From the NCBI GenBank assembly GCA_002333145.1, contig DDBN01000152.1, positions 6,408-15,334 on the forward strand: 8,927 nt of DNA. The letters are read 5' to 3'. Source of the stretch: Moraxellaceae bacterium UBA2031 (GTDB taxonomy: Bacteria > Pseudomonadota > Gammaproteobacteria > Pseudomonadales > Moraxellaceae). Each line of letters opens with the position of its first letter. Positions within the stretch are counted from its first letter, which is position 1. Positions 1-7,621 of the stretch are shown piece after piece. A program made the translations under genes and the position numbers. The notes below the pieces were generated by a model that had not been told where the DNA came from, searched no databases, and saw nothing but the letters and a program-made list of their open reading frames with translations.

Positions 1-374
1 CCTAGGCCGACCACGCCTACCCTGCGATCGGAAGGCTGCCAGCCCTGCTCTCGCGCCATCAAAGACAGACAAGCCAGAACATACTCTGCTACCGCACGAG
101 CATTACACCCTGGAGCTGAGGCAACCGTAATCCCCATCGCTGCCATTGCCGGAAGATCAATGTGATCAGTACCAATAGTGGCCGTACCCACAAACTTTAC
201 CTGACTGCCTTTCAGTAACTCTGTGGTTACCTGTGTGACCGATCGCACCAACAAAATATCCGCATCCCTGACATCCTCTTTCCTTATGCTCCGGCCGGGC
301 AGGCGCACCACATCGCCCAGAGCGCCAAAAAGCTCATCAACCAAGGGCATGTTTTCATCAGCAACGATTCGCAT
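1..374 (-). CDS. pdxB: Erythronate-4-phosphate dehydrogenase, N-terminal part (runs off window)
   Basis: Cytoplasmic NAD-dependent 2-hydroxyacid dehydrogenase that oxidises 4-phospho-D-erythronate in the DXP-dependent pyridoxal 5'-phosphate pathway. The visible 124 residues start MRIVADENMP, matching the MKILVDENMP start of the E. coli enzyme. They continue with PGR (26-28), LLVRSVTQV (41-49), FVGTATIGTDHID (61-73), the family hallmark APGCNARAVAEYV (87-99) and the beginning of the Rossmann NAD-binding motif GVVGLG at the window edge. The catalytic Arg/Glu/His region and the C-terminal PdxB dimerisation domain lie outside the window. The reading frame stays open upstream to an ATG at 485 (minus), which would add 37 residues. 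I chose 374 because the family starts there, but neither start has a convincing ribosome binding site. The gene diverges from the envelope operon and is probably functionally unrelated to it. Confidence 0.93.
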   Translation of the reverse strand, partial: MRIVADENMPLVDELFGALGDVVRLPGRSIRKEDVRDADILLVRSVTQVTTELLKGSQVKFVGTATIGTDHIDLPAMAAMGITVASAPGCNARAVAEYVLACLSLMAREQGWQPSDRRVGVVGL

Positions 375-806
375 TCGGGAATCCGGTAGGGAAAAATCAA
401 ACTCGTGACTCTGAGCCAAGGAGGCAGCCCTGACAAGCGTGGAGCTAATTTGCCCTATCAGGACCTGCCACAAATCAGCCACCATCCTTAAGCAAAATCC
501 CCTAATAAGCCGCCAACCGGTTGCTTTTTCACGACCAGTGGTAAAAAGGCAAAGAGTTACACCCTAAATGCTATAAAAATATGCCGGCATCCCGCACATT
601 AATACCCGAAAAGGAACTAGGCTCTATTAGTAGAAACCAGCGAATACTCCGTAATTTCAAGGCTTTGACGAGCATTGAACGATGTGCGTTAATAGGTGGG
701 CAGGTCTTGGGATGACACTACCCATACCTGTTGCAAGCGGCCGAAGAACCGCAACGCTCGAGCACACGGATAGTTCTCATTACTTTAAATTCTCACTGGA
801 TTACTC
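375..806. other. Divergent intergenic/control region between pdxB and the envelope operon
   Basis: This stretch carries no convincing gene of its own. Positions 375-485 are open in the pdxB frame and may encode a short N-terminal extension if pdxB starts at 485. The remaining 486-806 is comparatively AT-rich in 540-660 and must hold promoters for both directions. On the plus strand there is one good sigma70-like promoter (665-693) followed by a leader of about 105 bases. On the minus strand I see only weak -10-like AT-rich stretches around 565-605, none with a good -35 partner. I see no terminator, tRNA or recognisable riboswitch. Confidence 0.6.
665..693 (+). promoter_or_regulatory. Candidate sigma70 promoter of the envelope operon
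   Basis: TTGACG (665-670, 5 of 6 matches to the -35 consensus) is followed after exactly 17 bases by GTTAAT (688-693, 4 of 6 matches to the -10). An extended -10 TGC sits immediately before it (685-687). Transcription would start near 700, giving a leader of about 105 bases before the ATG at 807. It is the best promoter-like element found by eye upstream of the plus-strand operon. It has not been tested against a scoring matrix. Confidence 0.5.
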
Positions 807-1340
807 ATGATGATTCGTGGACGCCTGTTCGCCCTATTCCTGATGGGCACAATTTCCGCCGCAGGACTCTCCTCTGTCGCTCACGCTGCCGAAGCTAAGC
901 TTCCGGGCGATCTCCAGTCCCTCAAGACGGATCTGGTTACTCTCAACAAGGAAATTACCTTGCTTGAGAATGAACTTATGTTCCCTAGTGCAGAAACATC
1001 ACTCGTGGTTTCGGTAGAAGCTGGCTCAGGAGTTAAGCTGGTTGATATTAACTTATCGGTAGATGACAAGAGCGCGGGCTACTACTTCTATTCCGACACC
1101 GAATTTGCTGCCTTGGCCAAGGGTGGCATGCACCGCCTTTACTCCGGCAATCTGACCAGTGGCCAGCACACCATTAAAGCAGTGATTACCGGCTACGAGC
1201 CGGGTGGCAAAGACTTTCAGCGCACAGTTACTCACACTTTCTCGAAAGGAGCTCAGCGCAAAGTAATTGAACTCAAGGCCAGCGACAATGCAACACGTAC
1301 TCAAGGCGATTTCCGCTTCAGGGAATGGGAAATTCAGTAA
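807..1340 (+). CDS. Secreted periplasmic protein: heptad coiled coil plus beta-sandwich domain
   Basis: First gene of the operon; family not firmly recognised. Residues 1-27 form a Sec signal peptide: basic MMIRGR, a hydrophobic core, and a cleavage site at AHA|AEA. Residues 36-57 carry a perfect 3-4 heptad of Leu/Ile (L36, L39, L43, L46, I50, L53, L57), a short oligomerising coiled coil. Residues 62-157 alternate hydrophobic and polar positions with turns such as NLTSGQHTIKAVITGY (115-130). This resembles PEGA- or Ig-like beta-sandwich domains. The tail is charged and ends FREWEIQ. There is no membrane anchor after the signal, no cysteine and no helix-turn-helix, so a regulator annotation would be wrong. 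ATGs at 807 and 810 are both possible starts, with only a weak GGA upstream. Its place beside TPR envelope proteins suggests a periplasmic structural or adaptor role; this is inference. Confidence 0.85.
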   Translation: MMIRGRLFALFLMGTISAAGLSSVAHAAEAKLPGDLQSLKTDLVTLNKEITLLENELMFPSAETSLVVSVEAGSGVKLVDINLSVDDKSAGYYFYSDTEFAALAKGGMHRLYSGNLTSGQHTIKAVITGYEPGGKDFQRTVTHTFSKGAQRKVIELKASDNATRTQGDFRFREWEIQ

Positions 1341-1378
1341 CCCCGCCGCCATCGCTTACTTGAGGACCACTTAGGATT

Positions 1379-3304
1379 ATGAAAAATCCTTTTTTATCCC
1401 GTCACCACTTACCGCGCCTGCTTATTGCTGTCGCTATGAGTGCCGCACTGCCAGCAACGGCAGCCGATCTGAACAAGCGCCTCAAGGTAAAGCAGGACCT
1501 GACCGAAGTGGTTATGGGTCAGGTGATGCATGACTACTACCTTGGCAAAGGGTTCAGCTCCCTCAACGGCATTCTTACTGCCAAGGCCGCAGGGATTCTG
1601 TCTGACGACGTGACTGCCACTGAAATACTGCTCGGTGATCTCTACACCGAATTTGGTATGCCAGATGCGGCTGACAATATTTTCTCTCGGATCATCACAC
1701 GCGATTTACGCAGTGAAACACGTAATGAAACGTGGTTCCGTCAAGGTCGCCTAAAATACCGTCAGGGCGAATACTTTGAAGCAGAACGCATCCTAAATGT
1801 GCCCATTAGTTCGACAGAAATCGTACCTCTAGAAGCCGAACGCCGCGTAATGCTCGCCAATGTGCTAATGGGTAAGAATGAGTTCGACCGCGCACGTGAC
1901 CTGCTTGCTCCTATCCCAATGGATACAGCGATCGGCATGTATGCCACGTACAACATGGGGGTTGCGCATATCCGTGCCAATCAGCCCGAAGAAGGCGTTC
2001 GGTTGCTGGAAACTGTCATGGCATTGCCCGTCAGTGACCATGAAACTAATGCATTGAAAGACCGTGCTGCCTTGGCCATCGCCTACAGCTATCTTCAAGC
2101 AAATAATCCCGAAAAGGCCCGGGAGGCATTGGTCAATGTGCGCTTGGAAGGCCCATTCAGTAACTCCGCCATGCTGTCACTCGGTTATGCACATTTCCTT
2201 CGTAATGACCAAAAGCGAGCATTGTCATTTTGGCTAGAGTTGATGACACGTAACCCCGCTGATAGCTCGGTGCAGGAAGCAATGCTGCTTGCCCCCAGAG
2301 CATATGAAGCGCTGCAAGCCAATCAGCAGGCATTTTTTGGTTACAAGCTGGCAGCACAAACGATGAGCAGTCAACTCGCCGCAGTTGATCAGATCATCAC
2401 TCAGGTGAAAGCACCTGCTTGGCTTGATCAGCTAAGCCCAAGCACTGATGGCGTCAGAGGCTCCGACCCTCTAGATACCCCCCGCATGGCTCTGCCATCC
2501 AATCCAACTGAAACAGCTTTTCTATCATCACTTTTTGCGAGCCACACATTTAACGAGGCCTATCTGCAGTATCAGCAATTGCGCCAGTTACAGGTCCTGC
2601 TCGCTCAACGCCATGAAGACTTAAAGGCTATGCGTGACATAGCCGGTAGTATGTCGCGTCGCCAGTCATTGTTGTCTGAGCAGGAAAAACGTGTTGTTGC
2701 TATAGAAGACCGCACGCTAGCACTGCAGGATTATTGGCCAACATTACAATCCCGTGCACGCACAGCTGCACGTAATACACGTAATCTGTCCGGTAACATG
2801 AGCCCTCAAGATCGCGAGCGAAACAATCAACTGGAACAGCTGGAAATATCGATCAATAGACTGAGCGATAGCCCATTAAAAGAAATGCTGGTCAATCGTA
2901 TGCGCATACTGAAGGGACTCCATAGCTTCGATGTTGCCAACAAGGCCCCTCGAACCCAGAACCAGATGCTCGTCGAACTAACTCGTTACGAAAGTGAGCT
3001 CCGTCAAATTCGCAAACGTGCAGAAGCACTCCGACAGACGCTGGAAGATAGCAAGCGCATCAGTAAGGCCGATATTGTCAATCGTACATTGGCTTTTGAT
3101 AAGCGCCTGGACTCTGCGCAAAAGGGGGTAGAAATCGCTCTCACTGAACATCGCAATTATCTAGGTGCCCTCACAATAGCAGCACTTGAGGATAAGCGAA
3201 GCCGTCTTAGCGATGATCTTGCCCAAGCCTATCTCAATATTGCCCGACTCCAGGATTCTGCACTGATCCGGGAAGGCCAACCGGCCGGTGGTATACAGCC
3301 ATGA
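1379..3304 (+). CDS. Secreted TPR and coiled-coil periplasmic protein
   Basis: A 641-residue exported protein. Residues 1-28 are a Sec signal peptide (basic MKNPFLSRHHLPR, hydrophobic core, cleavage near ATA|ADL). There is no lipobox, so it should be soluble in the periplasm. Residues about 80-300 form an alpha-helical solenoid of degenerate tetratricopeptide repeats, for example 82-112 (EILLGDLYTEFGMPDAADN), 188-220, 226-255 and 262-295 (LGYAHFLRNDQKRALSFW). Residues about 395-465 and 480-625 are highly charged, Gln/Arg/Glu-rich helices typical of coiled coils. This gives a solenoid-then-rod design suited to bridging the periplasm. It starts 38 bases after the previous gene, with GAGGA (1362-1366) and AGGA (1373-1376) as imperfect Shine-Dalgarno choices. 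It overlaps the next start by ATGA, implying translational coupling. No enzymatic motif is visible and the specific function is unknown. Confidence 0.88.
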   Translation: MKNPFLSRHHLPRLLIAVAMSAALPATAADLNKRLKVKQDLTEVVMGQVMHDYYLGKGFSSLNGILTAKAAGILSDDVTATEILLGDLYTEFGMPDAADNIFSRIITRDLRSETRNETWFRQGRLKYRQGEYFEAERILNVPISSTEIVPLEAERRVMLANVLMGKNEFDRARDLLAPIPMDTAIGMYATYNMGVAHIRANQPEEGVRLLETVMALPVSDHETNALKDRAALAIAYSYLQANNPEKAREALVNVRLEGPFSNSAMLSLGYAHFLRNDQKRALSFWLELMTRNPADSSVQEAMLLAPRAYEALQANQQAFFGYKLAAQTMSSQLAAVDQIITQVKAPAWLDQLSPSTDGVRGSDPLDTPRMALPSNPTETAFLSSLFASHTFNEAYLQYQQLRQLQVLLAQRHEDLKAMRDIAGSMSRRQSLLSEQEKRVVAIEDRTLALQDYWPTLQSRARTAARNTRNLSGNMSPQDRERNNQLEQLEISINRLSDSPLKEMLVNRMRILKGLHSFDVANKAPRTQNQMLVELTRYESELRQIRKRAEALRQTLEDSKRISKADIVNRTLAFDKRLDSAQKGVEIALTEHRNYLGALTIAALEDKRSRLSDDLAQAYLNIARLQDSALIREGQPAGGIQP

Positions 3305-6294
3305 GTATCCGTATGTCATTTGCTGTTCGTCTAACGCCTCTGGCGATTGCAATCTCCCTTCTGGGTGGCTGCGCGACGCCACCGACAGAAACACCTGCCA
3401 AGCCCCTTTCGAACAATAGCCGCTTCAGCGGAGCGACCCTTGCCGACCTTGAAGGGCGCGATATCGTCATTGAAACGGGAGAAGTTACCTCTCAGTCCGC
3501 AGAAGATGCGCTGGATAATTACCAGACGGCACTTTCATTATTTCGCAACCCAGATGACCAACTGAAAACCCTGAAACGTATGGCCGAATTGACCATGCAT
3601 AGTTCAATGGAGCGGGATATTTCTGGTGGAGTCTCTAAACCGCAAGCACTGACTTCTGGCGTTCAGGGTGAAAACGAAGAAGCATTGTACGAACGCTTCA
3701 TGCAGGGCGTTGTAACAGCCCGTGATGGCATTCCGGGGCAGACGGAAGCCACGCGAGCAAAAACGACACCCGCTAAAACTGCTCGTGTTGACTATGCGCA
3801 AGCTGTCAAACTTTATGAACAGCTGCTACAGGGCGCAAAGCCAGGCCCCGATCGTGCAGAGGCTTACTACGAACTGGCAAAGGCATACGATCTGAATGCC
3901 CAGCGTGAAGAATCAATCTCTATGCTGCGTAAACTGGTTTATGAATATCCAGGTAGCTCACGCATCACCGAAGCACAGTTCCGTATAGCAGAGTATGAGT
4001 TTTCTACAGGCCGCTTTGCTGCAGCGGCAGAAAGCTATGCCACGGTCTTTAAAGCAGAAGATAACGAAGAGTTTCGTGATCAGGCTATCTACAAGCAAGC
4101 ATGGTCTCTGTACAAAGCTTCAGATTACGAAGCTGCTCAGCCATTATTTTTCCAGGTGCTCGAAGAGTGGCAGCCTCGACTTGCCGATACCAATAAGGCC
4201 AAAGCCGCTAATGCTTATAAGTTGCTTGAAGATACATTCAATATCATCAGCCTTGGTTTTATTCAGCAAGATGGCCCCAAATCTGTTGATGCCTACTTCA
4301 AGAAAATTGGACCAAAAAGCTACACTCCCGATGTCTACATGAATCTGGGGCAGGCCTACCTGGGCAAGCGCTTGTATCGGAATGCAGCTGAAACTTTTGA
4401 TTATTTCGTGGCCAAATATCCGTTTGATCCGCGTGCACCAGAGTTTAGCTCCGCCACAATTAAGGCATTCCAGGATGGTGGCTTTCCTTCAGAGGTGCTT
4501 CCAGCCAAAGAAAACTTCATCAAACACTACAATACATCTAGCGAGTTCTGGGCCAAGTCTGATGAGCGAACACGCCAGGAAATTCTTCCCCTGTTGCAGT
4601 CACACATCATTGATTTGGCTAGGCACCAGCATTCGGTGGCACAGCAATCGCAGAAGCCTGAGGATTACCTGAAGGCCGCATCATGGTACCGCCAGCATCT
4701 GGCGCTGAACCCGGCCGAGTCGGAAGCGCTGACCATCAATCAGCTGCTCGCAGAGAGCCTATTTGCTGCACGTAGCTTTGATGAGGCTATTATCGAGTTC
4801 GAAAAGACCGCCTACCAGTATCCTAGCAACACCAAGGCAAATGAAGCCGCCTACTTTGCTTTACTGGGCTATCTTGAGCAGGAGAAAGATATTGTCTCAC
4901 GCTCTGCTGAAGTACAAAAAGACTGGTGGGTGCGTCGTACTGCCAGCACTTACAAGTTTGCTGGCAGTTTCCCCGCCGACAAGAACACCCCATTGGTACT
5001 TCAAGGCCTGACTAACGATCAGATTGCCAACAAGGATCTGGAAGGCGCCATGAAGACTGCCGGCCTGATCCTTCAGCTCAATCCACCCGCACCGGAGTCC
5101 ATTCAGAAAGAAGCTTGGATGGTGGTTGCAGATGGCGAGTTTGACTTGGGCCGTCCTGAAGCAGCCGAGTTTGCCTATGGCAAGGTCTTGGCCTATCAAA
5201 CTCTGGATGCTGCCCAGCGCAAAAAATATCAGGATCGTTTGACTGCCTCCGTTTATAAGCAGGCAGAAAAATTACGTGATGCCAAGGATGTTGATGGTGC
5301 CGTTGCAGCTTACAAACGCGCGGCCAGTGTTGCTACTGATATCAAGTTCAAAGCAGGTGCTGAGTTTGATGCTGCTACCATGTACCTGAATGCCGAGCGT
5401 CATGCCGAGGCTATTCCTTTGCTGGTTGCCTTCCGCACAAATTTCCCGAGTAACGAACTAAACGACACCATTCCAGAGAAGCTGGCGCTTTCTTACGAAA
5501 AAACTGGTCAGCTGGACATGGCAGCGATGGAATACGAAGGTATTTCAACTCGCCAGCAGCAAGCCAATCCTGAGCTTTCGCGGCAGGCCTTGCTCACTGC
5601 AGCAGAAATGTTTGAAAAATCTGGCCGTACCGACGAGTCTCTTCGCGTCTATCGGAAGTACATCACGTCGTTCCCGAAGCCGCTGGACGTGAACATGGAA
5701 ACCCAGTTCCGTTTGTACACGGCTTACATCAAGCAAAACAATGCAACAGAAAGCGGCAATATGCTGCGTGAACTGGCTCGCTCTTTCGACCGTGCTGGCG
5801 CAGAAAATACGGCTCGTATGAGTTACCTTGGTGCCATGGCGAAGTTCAAGCTGAGCCGCCCTGTGTATGACGAATTTGCCAGCATCACTTTGACGCAACC
5901 GCTGAAACAATCTCTTGGCCGTAAGCGTCAAGCAATGCAAAAAGCACTAGACGCTTACAGCAAGGTTGCCAATATCGGTGTTGCTGAATTCACGACTGCC
6001 TCCAATTACCAGATTGCCGAAATCTATCGCAAACTGGCTGCCGACCTTATGACCAGCGAACGGCCTAAGGGACTTAATGCGCTGGAGTTGGAACAGTACG
6101 GCATTCTGCTAGAAGAGCAGGCGACACCGTTTGAAGACAAAGCGCTGGATCTGTATGTCGCCAATGCCAATCTGGCAAAGCAGAACATCTACGATGACTT
6201 TGTTCGTCAAAGCTTTGATGCTCTCGCCAAACTATCGCCTGGCCGCTACAACAAGCGCGAACAGTCCGAACCATTTATTGATGTGATTTATTGA
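3301..6294 (+). CDS. Large TPR outer-membrane lipoprotein, GltD-like
   Basis: A 997-residue protein. The signal peptide ends in the lipobox LLGGC (Cys24), with Ala at +2, which predicts Lol transport to the outer membrane. Nearly all the rest is helical TPR solenoid. The clearest repeats are near 186-219 (YYELAKAYDLNAQREESI), 222-255, 258-290, 342-375 (VYMNLGQAYLGKRLYRNA), 478-510, 602-632, 648-680, 684-717, 722-750 and 760-793. The C-terminus (about 900-980) is not simple TPR and contains ALELEQYGILLEEQATPFED (927-946) and ALAKLSPGRYNK (974-985). I associate that tail with the large TPR proteins of Glt-type clusters (M. xanthus GltD/AgmU). This assignment is from memory and moderate. Likely role: periplasmic scaffold linking an ExbB/ExbD motor to the outer membrane. 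The ATG overlaps the upstream stop; a second ATG at 3313 is possible. Confidence 0.9.
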   Translation: MSIRMSFAVRLTPLAIAISLLGGCATPPTETPAKPLSNNSRFSGATLADLEGRDIVIETGEVTSQSAEDALDNYQTALSLFRNPDDQLKTLKRMAELTMHSSMERDISGGVSKPQALTSGVQGENEEALYERFMQGVVTARDGIPGQTEATRAKTTPAKTARVDYAQAVKLYEQLLQGAKPGPDRAEAYYELAKAYDLNAQREESISMLRKLVYEYPGSSRITEAQFRIAEYEFSTGRFAAAAESYATVFKAEDNEEFRDQAIYKQAWSLYKASDYEAAQPLFFQVLEEWQPRLADTNKAKAANAYKLLEDTFNIISLGFIQQDGPKSVDAYFKKIGPKSYTPDVYMNLGQAYLGKRLYRNAAETFDYFVAKYPFDPRAPEFSSATIKAFQDGGFPSEVLPAKENFIKHYNTSSEFWAKSDERTRQEILPLLQSHIIDLARHQHSVAQQSQKPEDYLKAASWYRQHLALNPAESEALTINQLLAESLFAARSFDEAIIEFEKTAYQYPSNTKANEAAYFALLGYLEQEKDIVSRSAEVQKDWWVRRTASTYKFAGSFPADKNTPLVLQGLTNDQIANKDLEGAMKTAGLILQLNPPAPESIQKEAWMVVADGEFDLGRPEAAEFAYGKVLAYQTLDAAQRKKYQDRLTASVYKQAEKLRDAKDVDGAVAAYKRAASVATDIKFKAGAEFDAATMYLNAERHAEAIPLLVAFRTNFPSNELNDTIPEKLALSYEKTGQLDMAAMEYEGISTRQQQANPELSRQALLTAAEMFEKSGRTDESLRVYRKYITSFPKPLDVNMETQFRLYTAYIKQNNATESGNMLRELARSFDRAGAENTARMSYLGAMAKFKLSRPVYDEFASITLTQPLKQSLGRKRQAMQKALDAYSKVANIGVAEFTTASNYQIAEIYRKLAADLMTSERPKGLNALELEQYGILLEEQATPFEDKALDLYVANANLAKQNIYDDFVRQSFDALAKLSPGRYNKREQSEPFIDVIY

Positions 6295-6299
6295 GGCGG
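6293..6299 (+). promoter_or_regulatory. Shine-Dalgarno site that decides the start of the 300-residue TPR lipoprotein
   Basis: GAGGCGG lies across the stop codon of the upstream gene, and its GAGG core (6293-6296) is six bases before the ATG at 6303. This favours 6303, or the adjacent ATG at 6306, over the in-frame TTG at 6291, which overlaps the stop and would add only four residues (MRRH). Confidence 0.6.
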
Positions 6300-6302
6300 C
6301 AC

Positions 6303-7205
6303 ATGATGAACATCAAACATACCCTCGCCTTGAGTGCGATTGCTGCCGCCCTCACCTTATTGCAAGGTTGCGCATCCACCCCAAAGCCTGCTGAGCCGTC
6401 AGTTGATGTGTCTGCCGATAATGGCGAGCCTGATCTGGTCGCCCAGTTGCGTGAGCGCATGGCTGCCGGCACTCTGCAACGGCAGGAAAAAACGGAAGAT
6501 AAAAAGCCTAGCGAGGCAACTGGAGACACATCGCGCTCGCCGGTGGTGAGTGTCGATACTGGCAAGCAACAACTGGCTATGACAGTTGCCGCTGACTACG
6601 CCAAGGCAATGGGTCTGATGGCTGGCAATCAGGATGCAGAGGCTCTTTCTCTTTTACAGTCCATTGCAGCAAAAGCGCCCTCTTTTTCTGGCCCCCTAGT
6701 CAATCAAGCCGTTATTTTGCTACGTCAAAAGCACTATGACGAAGCGGAAAAACAACTGAAAGCCGCGCTGGCCATCAATGCACGCAATCCATATGCCTAT
6801 AACCTCATGGGCATTGCCCTCAGGGAACAGGGGAAGTTTGCGGATGCGCGTGTCGCCTACGAGGCGGCATTGGCGATAGATCCGAATTATGCCAAAGCCC
6901 ATTTCAATCTTGGTGTATTGGCCGATCTTTATCAGCAGGACCTGCCATTTGCACTTGCACACTACGAGCGTTATCAAGCATTACAAGATAAGCCTGACCC
7001 AGCTGTCACTAACTGGATTGTTGATCTGCAAAAGCGCACCGGCGTCTATAAGGCACCGCCTCGTGCTCCTATTGCCCCTGAGCCAGTAGAATCTCCAGCG
7101 GTAGACGATGATGCCGAGGCCACTGAGGCCTCATCGGCAGAAAATAATACTGTTGATACGCCTGCAGCAACCGAGCCACCTGCGTCGGAGGACGACGGAG
7201 CATGA
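6303..7205 (+). CDS. TPR outer-membrane lipoprotein with acidic tail, GltE-like
   Basis: A 300-residue protein from the ATG at 6303. The signal peptide ends in LLQGC (Cys23); the following Ala predicts outer-membrane sorting. A low-complexity linker (about 28-92) rich in Pro, Lys and Glu precedes four TPR units at about 95-128, 130-162 (VILLRQKHYDEAEKQLKAAL), 163-196 (NLMGIALREQGKFADARVAY) and 197-230 (HFNLGVLADLYQQDLPFALA), closed by the helix WIVDLQKR (238-245). The final 45 residues are Pro/Ala-rich and strongly acidic (DDDAEATEASSAE), so probably disordered. In family terms it resembles the small TPR lipoproteins of Glt/Agl clusters (GltE/AglT) and, by position beside a TolQ/TolR-type motor, the Tol-associated TPR protein CpoB/YbgF. 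It probably docks on partner proteins at the inner face of the outer membrane. It overlaps the next gene by ATGA. Confidence 0.9.
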   Translation: MMNIKHTLALSAIAAALTLLQGCASTPKPAEPSVDVSADNGEPDLVAQLRERMAAGTLQRQEKTEDKKPSEATGDTSRSPVVSVDTGKQQLAMTVAADYAKAMGLMAGNQDAEALSLLQSIAAKAPSFSGPLVNQAVILLRQKHYDEAEKQLKAALAINARNPYAYNLMGIALREQGKFADARVAYEAALAIDPNYAKAHFNLGVLADLYQQDLPFALAHYERYQALQDKPDPAVTNWIVDLQKRTGVYKAPPRAPIAPEPVESPAVDDDAEATEASSAENNTVDTPAATEPPASEDDGA

Positions 7206-7525
7206 ACATGAGTATAAAGACACATATTCTCTCCCCTCTTGCGTGCGCTACATTATTGCTTGCCTCATCTGCGTTTGCGGCGACAGCAGAGAAAGCACCT
7301 GCCAAGCCCTCCAGTAGTACTGTTACTGAAGCGGTATCAGAGTCTGATGTGGTCGGCAGCAAGGAAGCACCCGGTATTTTCAACGTGGTTCCTTGGAAAG
7401 AAAAAAACGTTCAACTACAAAAAAATGAAGTGAGTACGTCCATTCTTCGTGAAACACTGCAGCCGCTTGACCGTGACGTATTACGACGTGAAATTGAGTT
7501 TCATCGCAGTAGTGATCAGAACTAA
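7202..7525 (+). CDS. Small secreted periplasmic protein of unknown family
   Basis: A 107-residue product. Residues 1-26 form a Sec signal peptide (MNMSIKTHILSPLACATLLL, then cleavage near AFA|ATA). The Cys in its core is not in a lipobox context. A short Ala/Pro/Ser/Lys-rich linker follows, then a more ordered C-terminal part with GIFNVVPWKEK (58-68) and a charged helix ETLQPLDRDVLRREIEFHR (84-102). I do not recognise the family. The ATG overlaps the upstream stop (ATGA), and a second ATG lies at 7208. The reading frame is bounded by a clean signal peptide and sits inside the operon, so I take it as a real gene. It probably belongs to the same periplasmic assembly, perhaps as a small adaptor to one of the TPR proteins; this is inference only. 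Confidence 0.8.
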   Translation: MNMSIKTHILSPLACATLLLASSAFAATAEKAPAKPSSSTVTEAVSESDVVGSKEAPGIFNVVPWKEKNVQLQKNEVSTSILRETLQPLDRDVLRREIEFHRSSDQN

Positions 7526-7621
7526 GTACTAAGCAATTTCAATAACAACAGGGCCTGTGCAATCCAAGGCGCCAAAGCCCTGACAACAATACAACCTTGG
7601 TATTTATAGGAGCTTCCAGCA
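7526..7621 (+). promoter_or_regulatory. Longest intra-operon gap, with two interleaved short inverted repeats
   Basis: These 96 bases separate the envelope proteins from the motor genes, whereas every other junction after 1379 has at most 37 bases. Two 6-base inverted repeats are visible: CAGGGC (7549-7554) with GCCCTG (7577-7582), and CCAAGG (7564-7569) with CCTTGG (7595-7600). They interleave, so as simple hairpins the two are alternatives. There is no U-tract, so neither is an intrinsic terminator. A good Shine-Dalgarno, AGGAG (7608-7612), lies nine bases before the ATG at 7622. Arms this short can occur by chance. Confidence 0.25.

Noticed and set aside
223..408. 61-codon plus-strand open frame
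   Set aside because: It lies antisense to pdxB, whose protein matches the family residue by residue; no ribosome site or recognisable product.
581..590. Perfect 10-base palindrome ATGCCGGCAT in the divergent intergenic region, a possible operator
   Set aside because: A five-base arm palindrome is expected by chance about once in a thousand bases, it does not extend, there is no second copy, and it is not positioned on the candidate promoter.
724..756. Possible GCGG/CCGC hairpin in the operon leader, considered as a riboswitch or attenuator
   Set aside because: The stem is four base pairs with no U-tract, no leader peptide and no recognisable riboswitch core.
5545..5940. 131-codon minus-strand open frame, the longest antisense frame in the window
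   Set aside because: It lies wholly inside the 997-residue TPR lipoprotein gene; its translation is Arg/His/Cys-rich with no domain, typical of an antisense shadow.
6291..6302. TTG start for the 300-residue TPR lipoprotein
   Set aside because: It would put the Shine-Dalgarno inside the coding region; the ATG at 6303 has GAGG six bases upstream and still leaves a complete lipoprotein signal.
3391..7310. Near-identical short run CACCTGCCAAGCCC near 3391 and again near 7295, considered as a repeat
   Set aside because: Both encode Pro/Ala/Lys linkers just after signal peptides; a 14-base match in low-complexity coding sequence is not evidence of a repeat element.
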